From Deinococcales bacterium (GTDB taxonomy: Bacteria > Deinococcota > Deinococci > Deinococcales > JAAFIG01), in the NCBI GenBank assembly GCA_013298595.1, contig JAAFIG010000050.1:1-23755 (forward strand): a DNA stretch of 23,755 nucleotides, in the 5' to 3' direction. Positions 1 through 6,701 of this stretch are shown piece by piece (positions within the stretch are counted from its first letter, which is position 1; each line of letters begins with the position of its first letter). Made by a program: the position numbers and the translations under genes. Below the pieces are notes generated by a model. It ran no database searches. It was not told where the DNA came from and was given only the letters and a program-made list of their open reading frames with translations.

Positions 1-2
1 AG

Positions 3-107
3 AAAGCTGTTGTGGAGAAGTGGTTACTTGATTTTTCTGGTGATGTTGAACGGGTTAAACGGTTGTGTGGGTGGGATTGGATCAAAGAGAATTTATGTCT
101 TACTTAA
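3..107 (+). CDS. C-terminal end of an unidentified protein (5' end outside window)
   Basis: The third forward frame is open from the window edge to TAA at 105-107 and encodes 34 residues ending in WDWIKENLCLT, a charged, tryptophan-containing, protein-like tail. The stop overlaps the stop of the opposing DinB-like gene (104-106). No CTCGAG occurs before 272, unlike the rest of the window. I do not recognise the family. The first forward frame is also open here, so the frame choice is inferred from residue composition only. Confidence 0.4.
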   Translation, partial: KAVVEKWLLDFSGDVERVKRLCGWDWIKENLCLT

Positions 108-430
108 ATGCCAATTTGGTATAACTGCTCGGGTGTAAGCTGTAACCAAAGCATTTTGGATTCAATCTGAGTGGTTGCAAAAGCCGCTAATAAATCCTTT
201 TTGCTAGATGGTTGTTTTGAACGATTCTGAATTTTCCAAACACCATAAACAGCACTTTGCAGCACTATCGCCTCGAGCCGAAGTAATTCGTTACTAATTT
301 CGCCATAAGTGCGTAAACACCGAGGGGGTTTAAATGAAAATAAATCAGCTTCTGGAAAAGCCTCGAGTATCCGTATTGTTAAACGCCGATGATTGAGAAA
401 ACGTTGCCAAAAAGTGTCCGATTCTGTCAT
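104..430 (-). CDS. DinB-like protein, apparently truncated at the C-terminus
   Basis: The 108-residue product starts MTESDTFWQRFLNHRRLTIRILEAFPEADLF and resembles the N-terminal two helices of DinB/YfiT-like metal-dependent four-helix proteins of Thermus/Deinococcus type, which are usually about 150-170 aa. It stops right after LQLTPEQLYQIGI, so the later helices and the C-terminal HxxxH metal ligands are absent. The frame runs upstream to 550, but I choose ATG 428-430. A -10-like TATAGT (minus strand, 437-442) lies 6 nt upstream, giving a leaderless start, and this start avoids overlapping divergent ugpA. Truncation coincides with the end of an unrelated plus-strand reading frame, which suggests an old insertion or rearrangement. 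It is probably a remnant without normal metal binding. The family call is from sequence feel, not a search. Confidence 0.55.
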   Translation of the reverse strand: MTESDTFWQRFLNHRRLTIRILEAFPEADLFSFKPPRCLRTYGEISNELLRLEAIVLQSAVYGVWKIQNRSKQPSSKKDLLAAFATTQIESKMLWLQLTPEQLYQIGI

Positions 431-436
431 GGCTGG

Positions 437-442
437 ACTATA
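437..442 (-). promoter_or_regulatory. -10 element of leaderless promoter for the DinB-like gene
   Basis: TATAGT on the minus strand ends 6 nt before the ATG at 430, so transcription would begin at or next to the A of the start codon. No Shine-Dalgarno is present. A TTGACT lies 14 nt upstream, a short spacer for a -35. Confidence 0.45.
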
Positions 443-468
443 ATTGTTTGCTGTAAAGTCAATGTCAG

Positions 469-508
469 CTTTGTGTGATTGACAAAGTCTTGATAATTCA
501 TGCGTAAT
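469..508 (+). promoter_or_regulatory. Promoter/operator region of ugpAEB
   Basis: TTGACA at 479-484 and CGTAAT at 503-508 (18-nt spacer) form a plausible sigma70-type promoter whose start would fall just upstream of ATG 520. The -35 is overlapped by a perfect inverted repeat CTTTGT-N7-ACAAAG (469-487). TTGACA is repeated 11 bp downstream as TTGATA (490-495), a 6-N5-6 arrangement like Pho boxes. Regulation by phosphate is an inference from this and from the genes controlled. Confidence 0.45.
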
Positions 509-519
509 CTGCAATCCGA

Positions 520-1437
520 ATGGAACGTTCGTTGCGAACAAACACAACAAATCGTCAGAATTTACGAATCCGTAAAGATTGGCTCGAGATGATGGTCTTA
601 CTCAGCCCGGGTTTGTTGTTATTGTTTGTGTTTGTGGTTTTACCAACCGTAGAGGCTTTTGCTTTATCGTTTCAACGTGAAGGTTTATTAGGACGCAACC
701 GAGTTTTTGTAGGTCTAGAAAATTACATAGAGATTTTTAAAAGTAAAGAAAATTTGCAAAGCGCTTGGCAGAGTTTGTACTTTGCTATTATCGTTGCTCC
801 TCTCGAGATTGTGTTGGCGTTTGCGGCAGCGCTTTTAATTGCCCGTCCTTTTCCTGGTGTAGCAGTGTATCGCACACTATTTTTTCTAACAACAGCCGTA
901 CCAACAGGTGTAGCAGCGATAGCGTGGAGTTGGTTCTTAAATCCGCAGACAGGTTGGGCAAATTGGTTGCTCGAGCGATTTGGTTTACCAGCAAAGACAT
1001 GGCTGCAAGACTCGAGTACGGCTTTGCCTACACTGGCGGTGATTACTGCTTGGGCAGGGGTTGGTTTTGCTTCGATTTTGCTGACGGCAGGTTTACAACA
1101 AATTCCCGAGGATCTTTACGAAGCTGCGCGTATAGATGGGGCAAATGGATGGCAGCAATTTTGTAGTATTACCATTCCATTGATTAGCCCAACGCTTTTT
1201 TTGGTCACGTTGCTGGTTTTTTTGCGTTCATTAACTGCTTTTGGACAAATTCATTTGCTGACCCAAGGTGGACCCGCTGACTCGAGTATGGTGTGGATTT
1301 ACCGTATTTATCAAGATGCTTTTTTTAATTTCAGGCAAACCTATGCCGCTGCTCAAAGCGTGTTGCTGTTTTTGTTTTTGTTGCTGTTGGCATTGCTGCA
1401 ATTTCGTTTAGTCGGACGCAAGGTGCATTATGAATAA
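520..1437 (+). CDS. ugpA: Glycerol-3-phosphate-type ABC transporter permease UgpA
   Basis: This 305-aa inner-membrane permease of the carbohydrate-uptake (CUT1) ABC family has six predicted membrane segments. The first covers about residues 26-48 (LLSPGLLLLFVFVVL). The cytoplasmic EAA loop is seen in EAARIDGANGWQQF followed by ITIPL, which docks the ATPase. ATG 520 is the first start after an in-frame TAA at 505-507. There is no good Shine-Dalgarno, and a promoter sits just upstream. It overlaps ugpE by 8 nt, which implies translational coupling. Assignment to Ugp rather than another sugar rests mainly on the partner binding protein. No ATPase (ugpC) gene is in the window, so a shared MalK/MsmK-type ATPase elsewhere is expected. 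Confidence 0.85.
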   Translation: MERSLRTNTTNRQNLRIRKDWLEMMVLLSPGLLLLFVFVVLPTVEAFALSFQREGLLGRNRVFVGLENYIEIFKSKENLQSAWQSLYFAIIVAPLEIVLAFAAALLIARPFPGVAVYRTLFFLTTAVPTGVAAIAWSWFLNPQTGWANWLLERFGLPAKTWLQDSSTALPTLAVITAWAGVGFASILLTAGLQQIPEDLYEAARIDGANGWQQFCSITIPLISPTLFLVTLLVFLRSLTAFGQIHLLTQGGPADSSMVWIYRIYQDAFFNFRQTYAAAQSVLLFLFLLLLALLQFRLVGRKVHYE

Positions 1438-2245
1438 AACGCTTGCTCGAGTATTTTTTTACGTTGGTATCAGCGTTTTTGCTGCCTTGTTGGTACTTCC
1501 ATTACTGACTTTATTTTCGGTCAGCTTTCGAGCCGATGCTGATGTTTATAACCCCAGTTTTTTTCCACCTCATCCGACAATTGAGCCATATCAAATCGCC
1601 TTAGAAAAATACCCATTACTGCGTTTTTTGCTTAATAGTTTTGTGATCTCGAGTCTGGTGACCGCTGGTGTGCTGCTGATCTCGAGTTGTACTGGGTATG
1701 CGCTGGCTCGAATCTCTTCTCGAGTGACTAACACTGTTTTTGCTTTGATTGTTGGTTTGTTACTTGTGCCTGGGGAAGTGACATTTTTACCGTTGTATAT
1801 CATGGTTAACAGATTGGGTTGGGTGGACTCATATTTTGCCCTGACCTTACCGTTTATTGCCAGCCCAATTGGTATTTTTTTGTTGCGTCAGTTTTTTAAA
1901 AGCCTGCCGCAAGAACTGTTTGACGCTGCTCGTTTGGATGGGGCTGGTCATTTCAGAATGCTTTGGCATATTGCCATACCGCTTGCGATGCCTGCCTTAG
2001 GTGCATTAGCAGCCTTAACCTTTTTGGGAACATGGAATATGTACCTCTGGCCCTTGGTGGTCACCAATGCCGAAAGCCTAAGAACAGCGCAAATTGCACT
2101 GCGTTTTATCAGTTCTGATGAAGCTGTGCGTTACAACATTGTCGGGGCGGCGGCTGTGATTATTTTATTACCCACCTTGATAGCCTTTTTAATTGCCCAA
2201 CGTGCTTTTGTACGAGGCATTGCCATGGGAAGTTTGAAAGGCTAG
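1430..2245 (+). CDS. ugpE: Glycerol-3-phosphate-type ABC transporter permease UgpE
   Basis: This 271-aa second CUT1 permease subunit has six membrane segments, the first at about residues 9-30, and the EAA-loop variant DAARLDGAGHFRML followed by IAIPLAMPAL. It pairs with UgpA to form the channel for the substrate delivered by UgpB. The ATG at 1430 lies inside the end of ugpA and is preceded by AAGGTG about 6 nt upstream. It ends in TAG, 59 nt before ugpB. The length is normal for the family. Confidence 0.85.
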   Translation: MNKTLARVFFYVGISVFAALLVLPLLTLFSVSFRADADVYNPSFFPPHPTIEPYQIALEKYPLLRFLLNSFVISSLVTAGVLLISSCTGYALARISSRVTNTVFALIVGLLLVPGEVTFLPLYIMVNRLGWVDSYFALTLPFIASPIGIFLLRQFFKSLPQELFDAARLDGAGHFRMLWHIAIPLAMPALGALAALTFLGTWNMYLWPLVVTNAESLRTAQIALRFISSDEAVRYNIVGAAAVIILLPTLIAFLIAQRAFVRGIAMGSLKG

Positions 2246-2304
2246 TTGCTAGATGTTGGTTTCTGGTGCAACACCCAGCGCGTGAAGATTGAAACGGAGG
2301 AAGT

Positions 2305-3621
2305 ATGAAAAAACGGTACTTAGCATTTGGTTTAGCGGCAGCCCTTGGTGCGGTTTCATTAACCACAGCGCAATCTGGACGTACCACAGTGACTTTTTGG
2401 TACGCGCTCGGCGGGAGTATCGGCGAGCAAATTGAAGGTTTGGTCAAAACCTATAACGCCAGTCAAGAGAAAATTACGATCAAAGCCGAATACACAGGCA
2501 ATTACGACGATACCTTGAACAAACTCCGGGCTGGTTTACAAGCGGGTAAAGGCTTCCCCAATGTGGTGCAAGTCTATGACGTGGGCACTCGCTTTATGGT
2601 GGATTCAGAGGCTGTTATCCCACTCGAGGATGTGGCAAAGAAAAATGGCTTTGATATCAACAAATTTGTCACTCAACCACGTAATTACTACACCGTAGAT
2701 GGCAAAATGTACAGCTTGCCTTTTAATTCGAGCAACCCATTGTTGTACTTTAATAGCAAAGCCTTAGCAGAAAGTAATGTTGAACAACGCCCACTGTATA
2801 CCTTGGTGCAACTCGAGGATACAATTAAACGCTTGACCATCAAAGATGCCAGCGGTAAAACCACGCGTTATGGTATCACTTGGAATGCTGATTCTTGGTT
2901 TGTGGAACAATTCGGTTATAACAGCGGTTATGCCTATTGCAACAACGAAAATGGGCGTAAAACTCGAGCCACCGAAACCACTTTTAATAACCCAGCAGCG
3001 ATTGCGTTTTTGGATATGATGGGGCGTTTAGCCAAGGATGGTTACGCTGCGCCTGTGGGACGTGATGGTACGGCTTCGTTGAATACTTTTGTTAATGGGC
3101 AAGCAGCAATGTATGTCTCGAGTACAGCCAATTTATTCGGTGCTACTCGAGCTGTTGGTGGTAAATTCCCAATTCGCACTTCGTTTTACCCGTTTCTCAA
3201 AGAGCGCAATGGTGTGGCTGTTGGTGGAGCGAGCTTGTGGATGCTCAAAGGCTTTCCGCAAATCGAACAAGATGGTGCTTGGGATTTCATCAAATGGATG
3301 GTTGAACCTAGTACCCAAGCTCGTTGGCATTTAGGAACAGGGTACTTTCCAGTGATTCAAGGTGTGACTGACCGTTTAGATGTTAAACAGGGTCAGGTCA
3401 AGAACAATAATTTTGTCACAGCCATTCGTCAGTTACAAACCAGTAAATCTAACAGTACCAGCGCAGGTTGTTTAATGGGGCAATTTACTGAAATTCGCAC
3501 CTATGTGGTTTCTGCATGGGAAGAAGTCTTAAAAGGTAAACCAGCCAAACAAGCCTTAGAAGAAGCCAAAGTCAAATCGGATGCTGCTTTGACCCGTTAT
3601 AACGCAACTGTTGCCAAGTAA
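2305..3621 (+). CDS. ugpB: Glycerol-3-phosphate-binding protein UgpB
   Basis: This 438-aa periplasmic solute-binding protein captures glycerol-3-phosphate or glycerophosphodiesters for UgpAE. The start has a strong GGAGG (2296-2300) 4 nt before ATG. A Sec signal (MKKRYLAFGLAAALGAVSLTTAQ) has no lipobox Cys. Segments matching E. coli UgpB as I remember it include TVTFWYALGG, GNYDDTLNKLRAG, VVQVYDVGTRFMV, PFNSSNPLLYFN, GGASLWMLKG and WHLGTGYFPV. These are specific to the UgpB branch rather than maltose or sugar binders. It is the last gene of ugpA-ugpE-ugpB and is followed by a hairpin terminator. Under the usual Pho-regulon logic it would be induced by phosphate starvation. Confidence 0.85.
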   Translation: MKKRYLAFGLAAALGAVSLTTAQSGRTTVTFWYALGGSIGEQIEGLVKTYNASQEKITIKAEYTGNYDDTLNKLRAGLQAGKGFPNVVQVYDVGTRFMVDSEAVIPLEDVAKKNGFDINKFVTQPRNYYTVDGKMYSLPFNSSNPLLYFNSKALAESNVEQRPLYTLVQLEDTIKRLTIKDASGKTTRYGITWNADSWFVEQFGYNSGYAYCNNENGRKTRATETTFNNPAAIAFLDMMGRLAKDGYAAPVGRDGTASLNTFVNGQAAMYVSSTANLFGATRAVGGKFPIRTSFYPFLKERNGVAVGGASLWMLKGFPQIEQDGAWDFIKWMVEPSTQARWHLGTGYFPVIQGVTDRLDVKQGQVKNNNFVTAIRQLQTSKSNSTSAGCLMGQFTEIRTYVVSAWEEVLKGKPAKQALEEAKVKSDAALTRYNATVAK

Positions 3622-3675
3622 GAATCTCTCGGTCACTCGAGTGGCGATACCCCATTCGAGCACTTTTCAAAGACA

Positions 3676-3702
3676 CCCCGCTCTGACTCGAGCGGGGTTT
3701 TA
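3676..3702 (+). terminator. Rho-independent terminator of ugpAEB
   Basis: A perfect 8-bp stem CCCCGCTC (3676-3683) pairs with GAGCGGGG (3690-3697) across a 6-nt loop and is followed by TTTTAT. A CTCGAG copy (3687-3692) straddles the loop and 3' arm. Confidence 0.85.
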
Positions 3703-3759
3703 TCATGCTTATTACTTGCTAACCAAAGGATAGGCATTAGCTTTGAGGGTACGAAATAA

Positions 3760-3784
3760 CCCCTCGAGGAGATGTCTCGAGGGG
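3760..3784 (-). terminator. Terminator of the phytase-like gene, built from two CTCGAG copies
   Basis: CCCCTCGAG (3760-3768) and CTCGAGGGG (3776-3784) form a perfect 9-bp stem with a 7-nt loop. Read on the minus strand, the hairpin is followed by TTATTT, as expected downstream of the minus-strand gene ending at 3816. Each arm contains one full copy of the genome's iterated palindrome. Confidence 0.75.
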
Positions 3785-3815
3785 CGAGGAGAGGAAGAAA
3801 ACCCGTGATGTTTAT

Positions 3816-5060
3816 TTAGCGTCCAACACCTGTGGCGATATTGAGAGGTTTCTCGAGTTTAAGCCAAATAAATTCGTTTGGATCTTTGATATCTGCGCCG
3901 CGTCCACCTTTGCCATCGTAGTTGTTGTCGTTAGCAACCAGAATAGTATTTTTATCCAGCACAATCACATTTTCTATAGTCACAAATGGAAAAGTGAAGA
4001 CACCATTTTGCGTACTTGGGGCGAGCTTATTGGCATCTGAGATATTCATTAAATCAGCAACCAATTCTTTTTGGGCAACACCGCTCGAGTCTTTTTTTGA
4101 AAGATCAATTTTGTAAACACGTTTGAATTTTGCCATTGCTCCCGAACCACCATCACGTTCGATTACAAGGTACTCGTTATCGTTAATCACTGCCATATCA
4201 CCAATGGCATTCGCTGTATCCTCAAGTTTGTAGTACGCAGCGATACCCACGTATTTTTTACTGGTAACATCAAATTCATGGATTCGCAATAAACCAGCTG
4301 TGTCGCCCAGAACTGTTCCCTCGAGTAAAGCGTAGAATTTAGTTTTGTTTGGGTTGTGGGCTAATCCTTCATATCCTCTGGAAGCATTGAGGTTTGCACT
4401 CGAGGCTTGTCCTGGGTTGGGTGATGCGGCAAGTACACTTGGGTTATTTGGCGAGCGCACAAAGTCTTTGCTTGGGTCTTTGCCTGCGCCATAATCTGGG
4501 GTTGGAATAGGTGCAGATAAAACCTTACCAGTGGTATCTACGTTAATTAAAAATGGTCCGAATTCATCACCAATCCAGATGGTGCCATCTTGAGCTACTA
4601 CAAAACTTTCAACATCAAAATCCGAACCTGTTAATAAACGTTCTGGTGTGTTTTCGTTGACAATAGCAAATGGGATTTTCTTATCAGGGTCGCGCAATTG
4701 AATAAAATTATTAACAGCTACCGTACCAGTGCCACCACTTGAGGTTTTTGGGCTGAGGGTGAGGTTGTATAAACGCAATAAGAAATCGGCGCTGTTGTAC
4801 TTGGCACCAAAGCCATTATCGGGTAGTACCCAGTAATTGCCATTGGCTGCAAATTGAATACCACTAAAGCCTTGTACGGGTTGGCTTGGAAAACGTGGTT
4901 CGGCAGCTTTGAGACCATTTCCGCCAAACTGTCCACTGGCAGGACCAGTCGCAAACGTATCAGCTGGTAGCAAACTAAAACCAATTAACTCGGTTTTGAT
5001 GCTTTGAGCGATAGCGGCGGTGGTGGCAAGAACTCCAAAGGCAATTAAGATTTTTTTCAT
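3816..5060 (-). CDS. Secreted esterase-like-activity-of-phytase family protein
   Basis: This 414-aa exported protein begins MKKILIAFGVLATTAAIAQ, a Sec signal with probable cleavage after AIA or AIAQ. Diagnostic segments include GFSGIQFAANGNYWVLPDNGFG, split by short gaps, then GSDFDVESFVV, IWIGDEFGPFLINVD, YEGLAHNPNKTKFYALLEG and IGDMAVINDNEYLVIERDGG. These fit the beta-propeller Phytase-like family (PF13449). Members are proposed to act on phosphate esters, but catalysis is poorly established. A TTG start at 5090 in the same frame is possible, but ATG 5060 opens directly into the signal peptide. It ends in its own hairpin terminator. The upstream region (5061-5134) carries 11-bp-spaced TTGAC-like repeats. 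Context with ugp and phoX supports a role in phosphate acquisition. Confidence 0.75.
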   Translation of the reverse strand: MKKILIAFGVLATTAAIAQSIKTELIGFSLLPADTFATGPASGQFGGNGLKAAEPRFPSQPVQGFSGIQFAANGNYWVLPDNGFGAKYNSADFLLRLYNLTLSPKTSSGGTGTVAVNNFIQLRDPDKKIPFAIVNENTPERLLTGSDFDVESFVVAQDGTIWIGDEFGPFLINVDTTGKVLSAPIPTPDYGAGKDPSKDFVRSPNNPSVLAASPNPGQASSANLNASRGYEGLAHNPNKTKFYALLEGTVLGDTAGLLRIHEFDVTSKKYVGIAAYYKLEDTANAIGDMAVINDNEYLVIERDGGSGAMAKFKRVYKIDLSKKDSSGVAQKELVADLMNISDANKLAPSTQNGVFTFPFVTIENVIVLDKNTILVANDNNYDGKGGRGADIKDPNEFIWLKLEKPLNIATGVGR

Positions 5061-5074
5061 ATCTTCAGTAGTTT

Positions 5075-5101
5075 GCTCAATAAGCGTCAAGGTTACGTCA
5101 T
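5075..5101 (-). promoter_or_regulatory. Candidate Pho-box-like tandem repeat before the phytase-like gene
   Basis: On the minus strand ATGACG (5096-5101), TTGACG (5085-5090) and TTGAGC (5075-5080) are spaced 11 and 10 bp apart, on one face of the helix, 15-41 nt before the ATG at 5060. This resembles response-regulator direct repeats. Function is inferred. Confidence 0.35.
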
Positions 5102-5134
5102 TGACAATTACTTGACATGAGATATTGGTAACAC

Positions 5135-5827
5135 TTATTGGTTGGGTTGCCTAGTGAAAAATCGCATTTGGTTTTCGTCTTTGTGCAGATGCACCCAAAA
5201 CACCAAACGATGATGCTCGAGGTAAGATTCGATTAAGACAGCTTCGCATTCTATGGGGAATAAACCTGCTTGGCTGTTAGGTGGTGGCTGTTGAACCCAG
5301 ATGACTCTGCCGCCGTGGTTTAAAGCCAACTCAAAGGCTGTGGGGCTTGGTGTATCAAGTTCTTGAGCTTCGAGCTGTTGAACCAATGTAAACCCAGGGT
5401 GTTCTAACGCTGCTCGTTCGGTGGCGTACAATTTTTCTGCCTTGTAGTGTTGTTCGCGCAACCGACGTAAAAACAGCGATCCATGAGTCGCAATCCATTG
5501 GTTTTTCTCGAGTTCGCGTTGTTCGGGGCTGAATGTTTGCCGATGACTGGCATAAGCCTCGAGCAGATTTTCCCAGTCTTTGATGCTATGCGGGTAGCGT
5601 TCTGCAAAAAAAGGATACCGCTGCTGATTATTTTCGACTTGACTGAGGTCTACCATTTCGATTTGGTCTATGGAATCACACAAATTCAGTAAACGAATTC
5701 TGGTTTTAGGACTGACGTTTTTCCACTTGAGTTCAATGGTTTTGCTACTGGGCAGCAAAACATGATGCTCGAGTAAATGGTTGCGTCGAGCGTGTTCGCT
5801 GACAGCTATTTTGACCAAGATTTTCAT
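5135..5827 (-). CDS. Unknown protein, last gene of the compact four-gene operon
   Basis: This 230-aa protein has no family I recognise. A beta-strand-rich start (MKILVKIAV) leads to a basic segment, then a long, very hydrophilic helical region (about residues 75-155, rich in E, K, R and Q, e.g. REQHYKAEKLYATERAALEH) that could form a coiled coil. It ends in a beta-rich C-terminus (GGRVIWVQQPPP ... LVFWVHLHKDENQMRFF). There is no signal peptide or membrane segment, so it is probably cytoplasmic. The start has GAGG about 6 nt upstream. The preceding small proline-rich gene ends only 1 nt before this ATG, so translation is almost certainly coupled. Confidence 0.8.
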   Translation of the reverse strand: MKILVKIAVSEHARRNHLLEHHVLLPSSKTIELKWKNVSPKTRIRLLNLCDSIDQIEMVDLSQVENNQQRYPFFAERYPHSIKDWENLLEAYASHRQTFSPEQRELEKNQWIATHGSLFLRRLREQHYKAEKLYATERAALEHPGFTLVQQLEAQELDTPSPTAFELALNHGGRVIWVQQPPPNSQAGLFPIECEAVLIESYLEHHRLVFWVHLHKDENQMRFFTRQPNQ

Positions 5828-5828
5828 G

Positions 5829-5978
5829 TCAGCCTCGGTAAGTTTTTAGTTTGGTGGTTGTGGCGGTTTTTTTTGGTGGTTCTGGGTATGGTAGGACTTC
5901 ATCAGGTTCAACAGGTTTTTCTCGAGGTGGCATCGGTGGAATGCGTGGTGGTTGCGGCAAAGGCATTGGTTTAATCAT
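5829..5978 (-). CDS. Small proline-rich protein (49 aa) in the unknown operon
   Basis: An ATG at 5976-5978 overlaps the 3' end of the zinc-ribbon gene by 8 nt and reads 49 codons to TGA at 5829-5831, one nucleotide before the next ATG. Fifteen of 49 residues are proline (segments such as MPLPQPPRIPPMPP and PYPEPP), with a K/T-rich tail ending KLKTYRG. The exact packing between two genes on the same strand is strong positional support. The Shine-Dalgarno is weak (ATAGG about 13 nt upstream), consistent with coupling. There is no signal peptide. It may be an extended linker or binding peptide for SH3-like partners; the function is unknown. Confidence 0.6.
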   Translation of the reverse strand: MIKPMPLPQPPRIPPMPPREKPVEPDEVLPYPEPPKKTATTTKLKTYRG

Positions 5979-6552
5979 AAAAACCAATGCCTATCAGCAG
6001 GGCTAAAGTGTCTTTGACAGTACCGCCAACAATCAGTAATGGTTCGCGTTCTTTAGCGTCCATATGCGGGTGAATCACAGCGCCGTACAGAATCACCGAA
6101 TCGAGTTTACGTAAATTAGAAATTCCAGGGTGTTCGATTAAACCACTGATATCGACATCGCCGATACCTTGAATAATTGTGTGCATAACACCTTTTTGCT
6201 CGAGATTTGTGGCAAATCTATACCCTAGTGTCATGCCTAGTTTTGCCTCGAGGTACTTGCTTGCATCTTTTTTGCCACGAGTCTGGTAAATCATCAGGTA
6301 TTGTCGTTCGCAATCTCGACAAATAACGGTGTCTTCAAATTGCCGACGAGGTGCATTGATGGTGTTGCAGTAATCACAATGACCAAGCCTGAGATTGGGC
6401 ATAAATTCTTCATCCAGTTGAGTGTTTAGACGCTGCCAAAGTTTACGTTCCTGTTTATCGAAATCTTCTACGCGCACAACTAATTTGCGTAAAGGATTTT
6501 TCAGTGTTCGCCCCCACAGTTCTGGCTTATCCAATGTTTCGGCAATAATCAT
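5971..6552 (-). CDS. Unknown zinc-ribbon protein in the compact operon
   Basis: This 193-aa protein has a four-cysteine zinc ribbon: CDYC at residues 59-62 and CRDC at 78-81. A helical region (about 25-55) precedes it, and the C-terminal half is hydrophobic and glycine-rich (GVMHTIIQGIGDVDISGLIEHPG ... LLIVGGTVKDTLALLIGIGFYD, shown in parts). A TTG further upstream (6579) is in frame, but ATG 6552 has AAAGG 5 nt ahead. It also forms an ATGA overlap with the reading frame downstream of the first gene's TAG. The 3' end overlaps the proline-rich gene by 8 nt. I recognise no family; a metal-stabilised nucleic-acid or protein-binding module is a guess. Confidence 0.8.
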   Translation of the reverse strand: MIIAETLDKPELWGRTLKNPLRKLVVRVEDFDKQERKLWQRLNTQLDEEFMPNLRLGHCDYCNTINAPRRQFEDTVICRDCERQYLMIYQTRGKKDASKYLEAKLGMTLGYRFATNLEQKGVMHTIIQGIGDVDISGLIEHPGISNLRKLDSVILYGAVIHPHMDAKEREPLLIVGGTVKDTLALLIGIGFYD

Positions 6553-6701
6553 AATGACCTTTCTAATTCGGCGGTGCAAATTGTGTATTTCAGTAAGGAT
6601 CTCGGGTGCGGGAACTCCTTACCAATTTGTTGAATGCGTTGCTTGATAACACTGGCACGAATGGGGGATTGCTGCTGAGTTTTTAGCGTTGCTCGATAAA
6701 C
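6549..6701 (-). other. Open in-frame 3' extension after a TAG, lacking any start codon
   Basis: Directly after the TAG (6702-6704) of the preceding gene, the same frame stays open for 50 codons to TGA at 6549-6551, which overlaps the next ATG as ATGA. The frame has no ATG, GTG or TTG codon. It encodes a protein-like helical stretch (YRATLKTQQQSP, ASVIKQRIQQIGKEF, SLLKYTICTAELERSL). Most simply, the first gene was once, or still is, 170 codons long with a nonsense codon at 120. Alternatives are TAG readthrough or a sequence error. Chance openness over 50 codons is possible. Confidence 0.5.

Noticed and set aside
765-1166. 133-codon plus-strand frame inside ugpA
   Set aside because: It lies wholly within a well-supported permease gene in another frame, has no start signal, and its product is Ser/Cys-rich and not protein-like.
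5777-5974. Plus-strand 65-aa hydrophobic frame opposite the small proline-rich gene
   Set aside because: Its hydrophobic run is the complement of proline/threonine codons. The minus-strand frame is locked to both neighbours by overlap and spacing, so this is a shadow.
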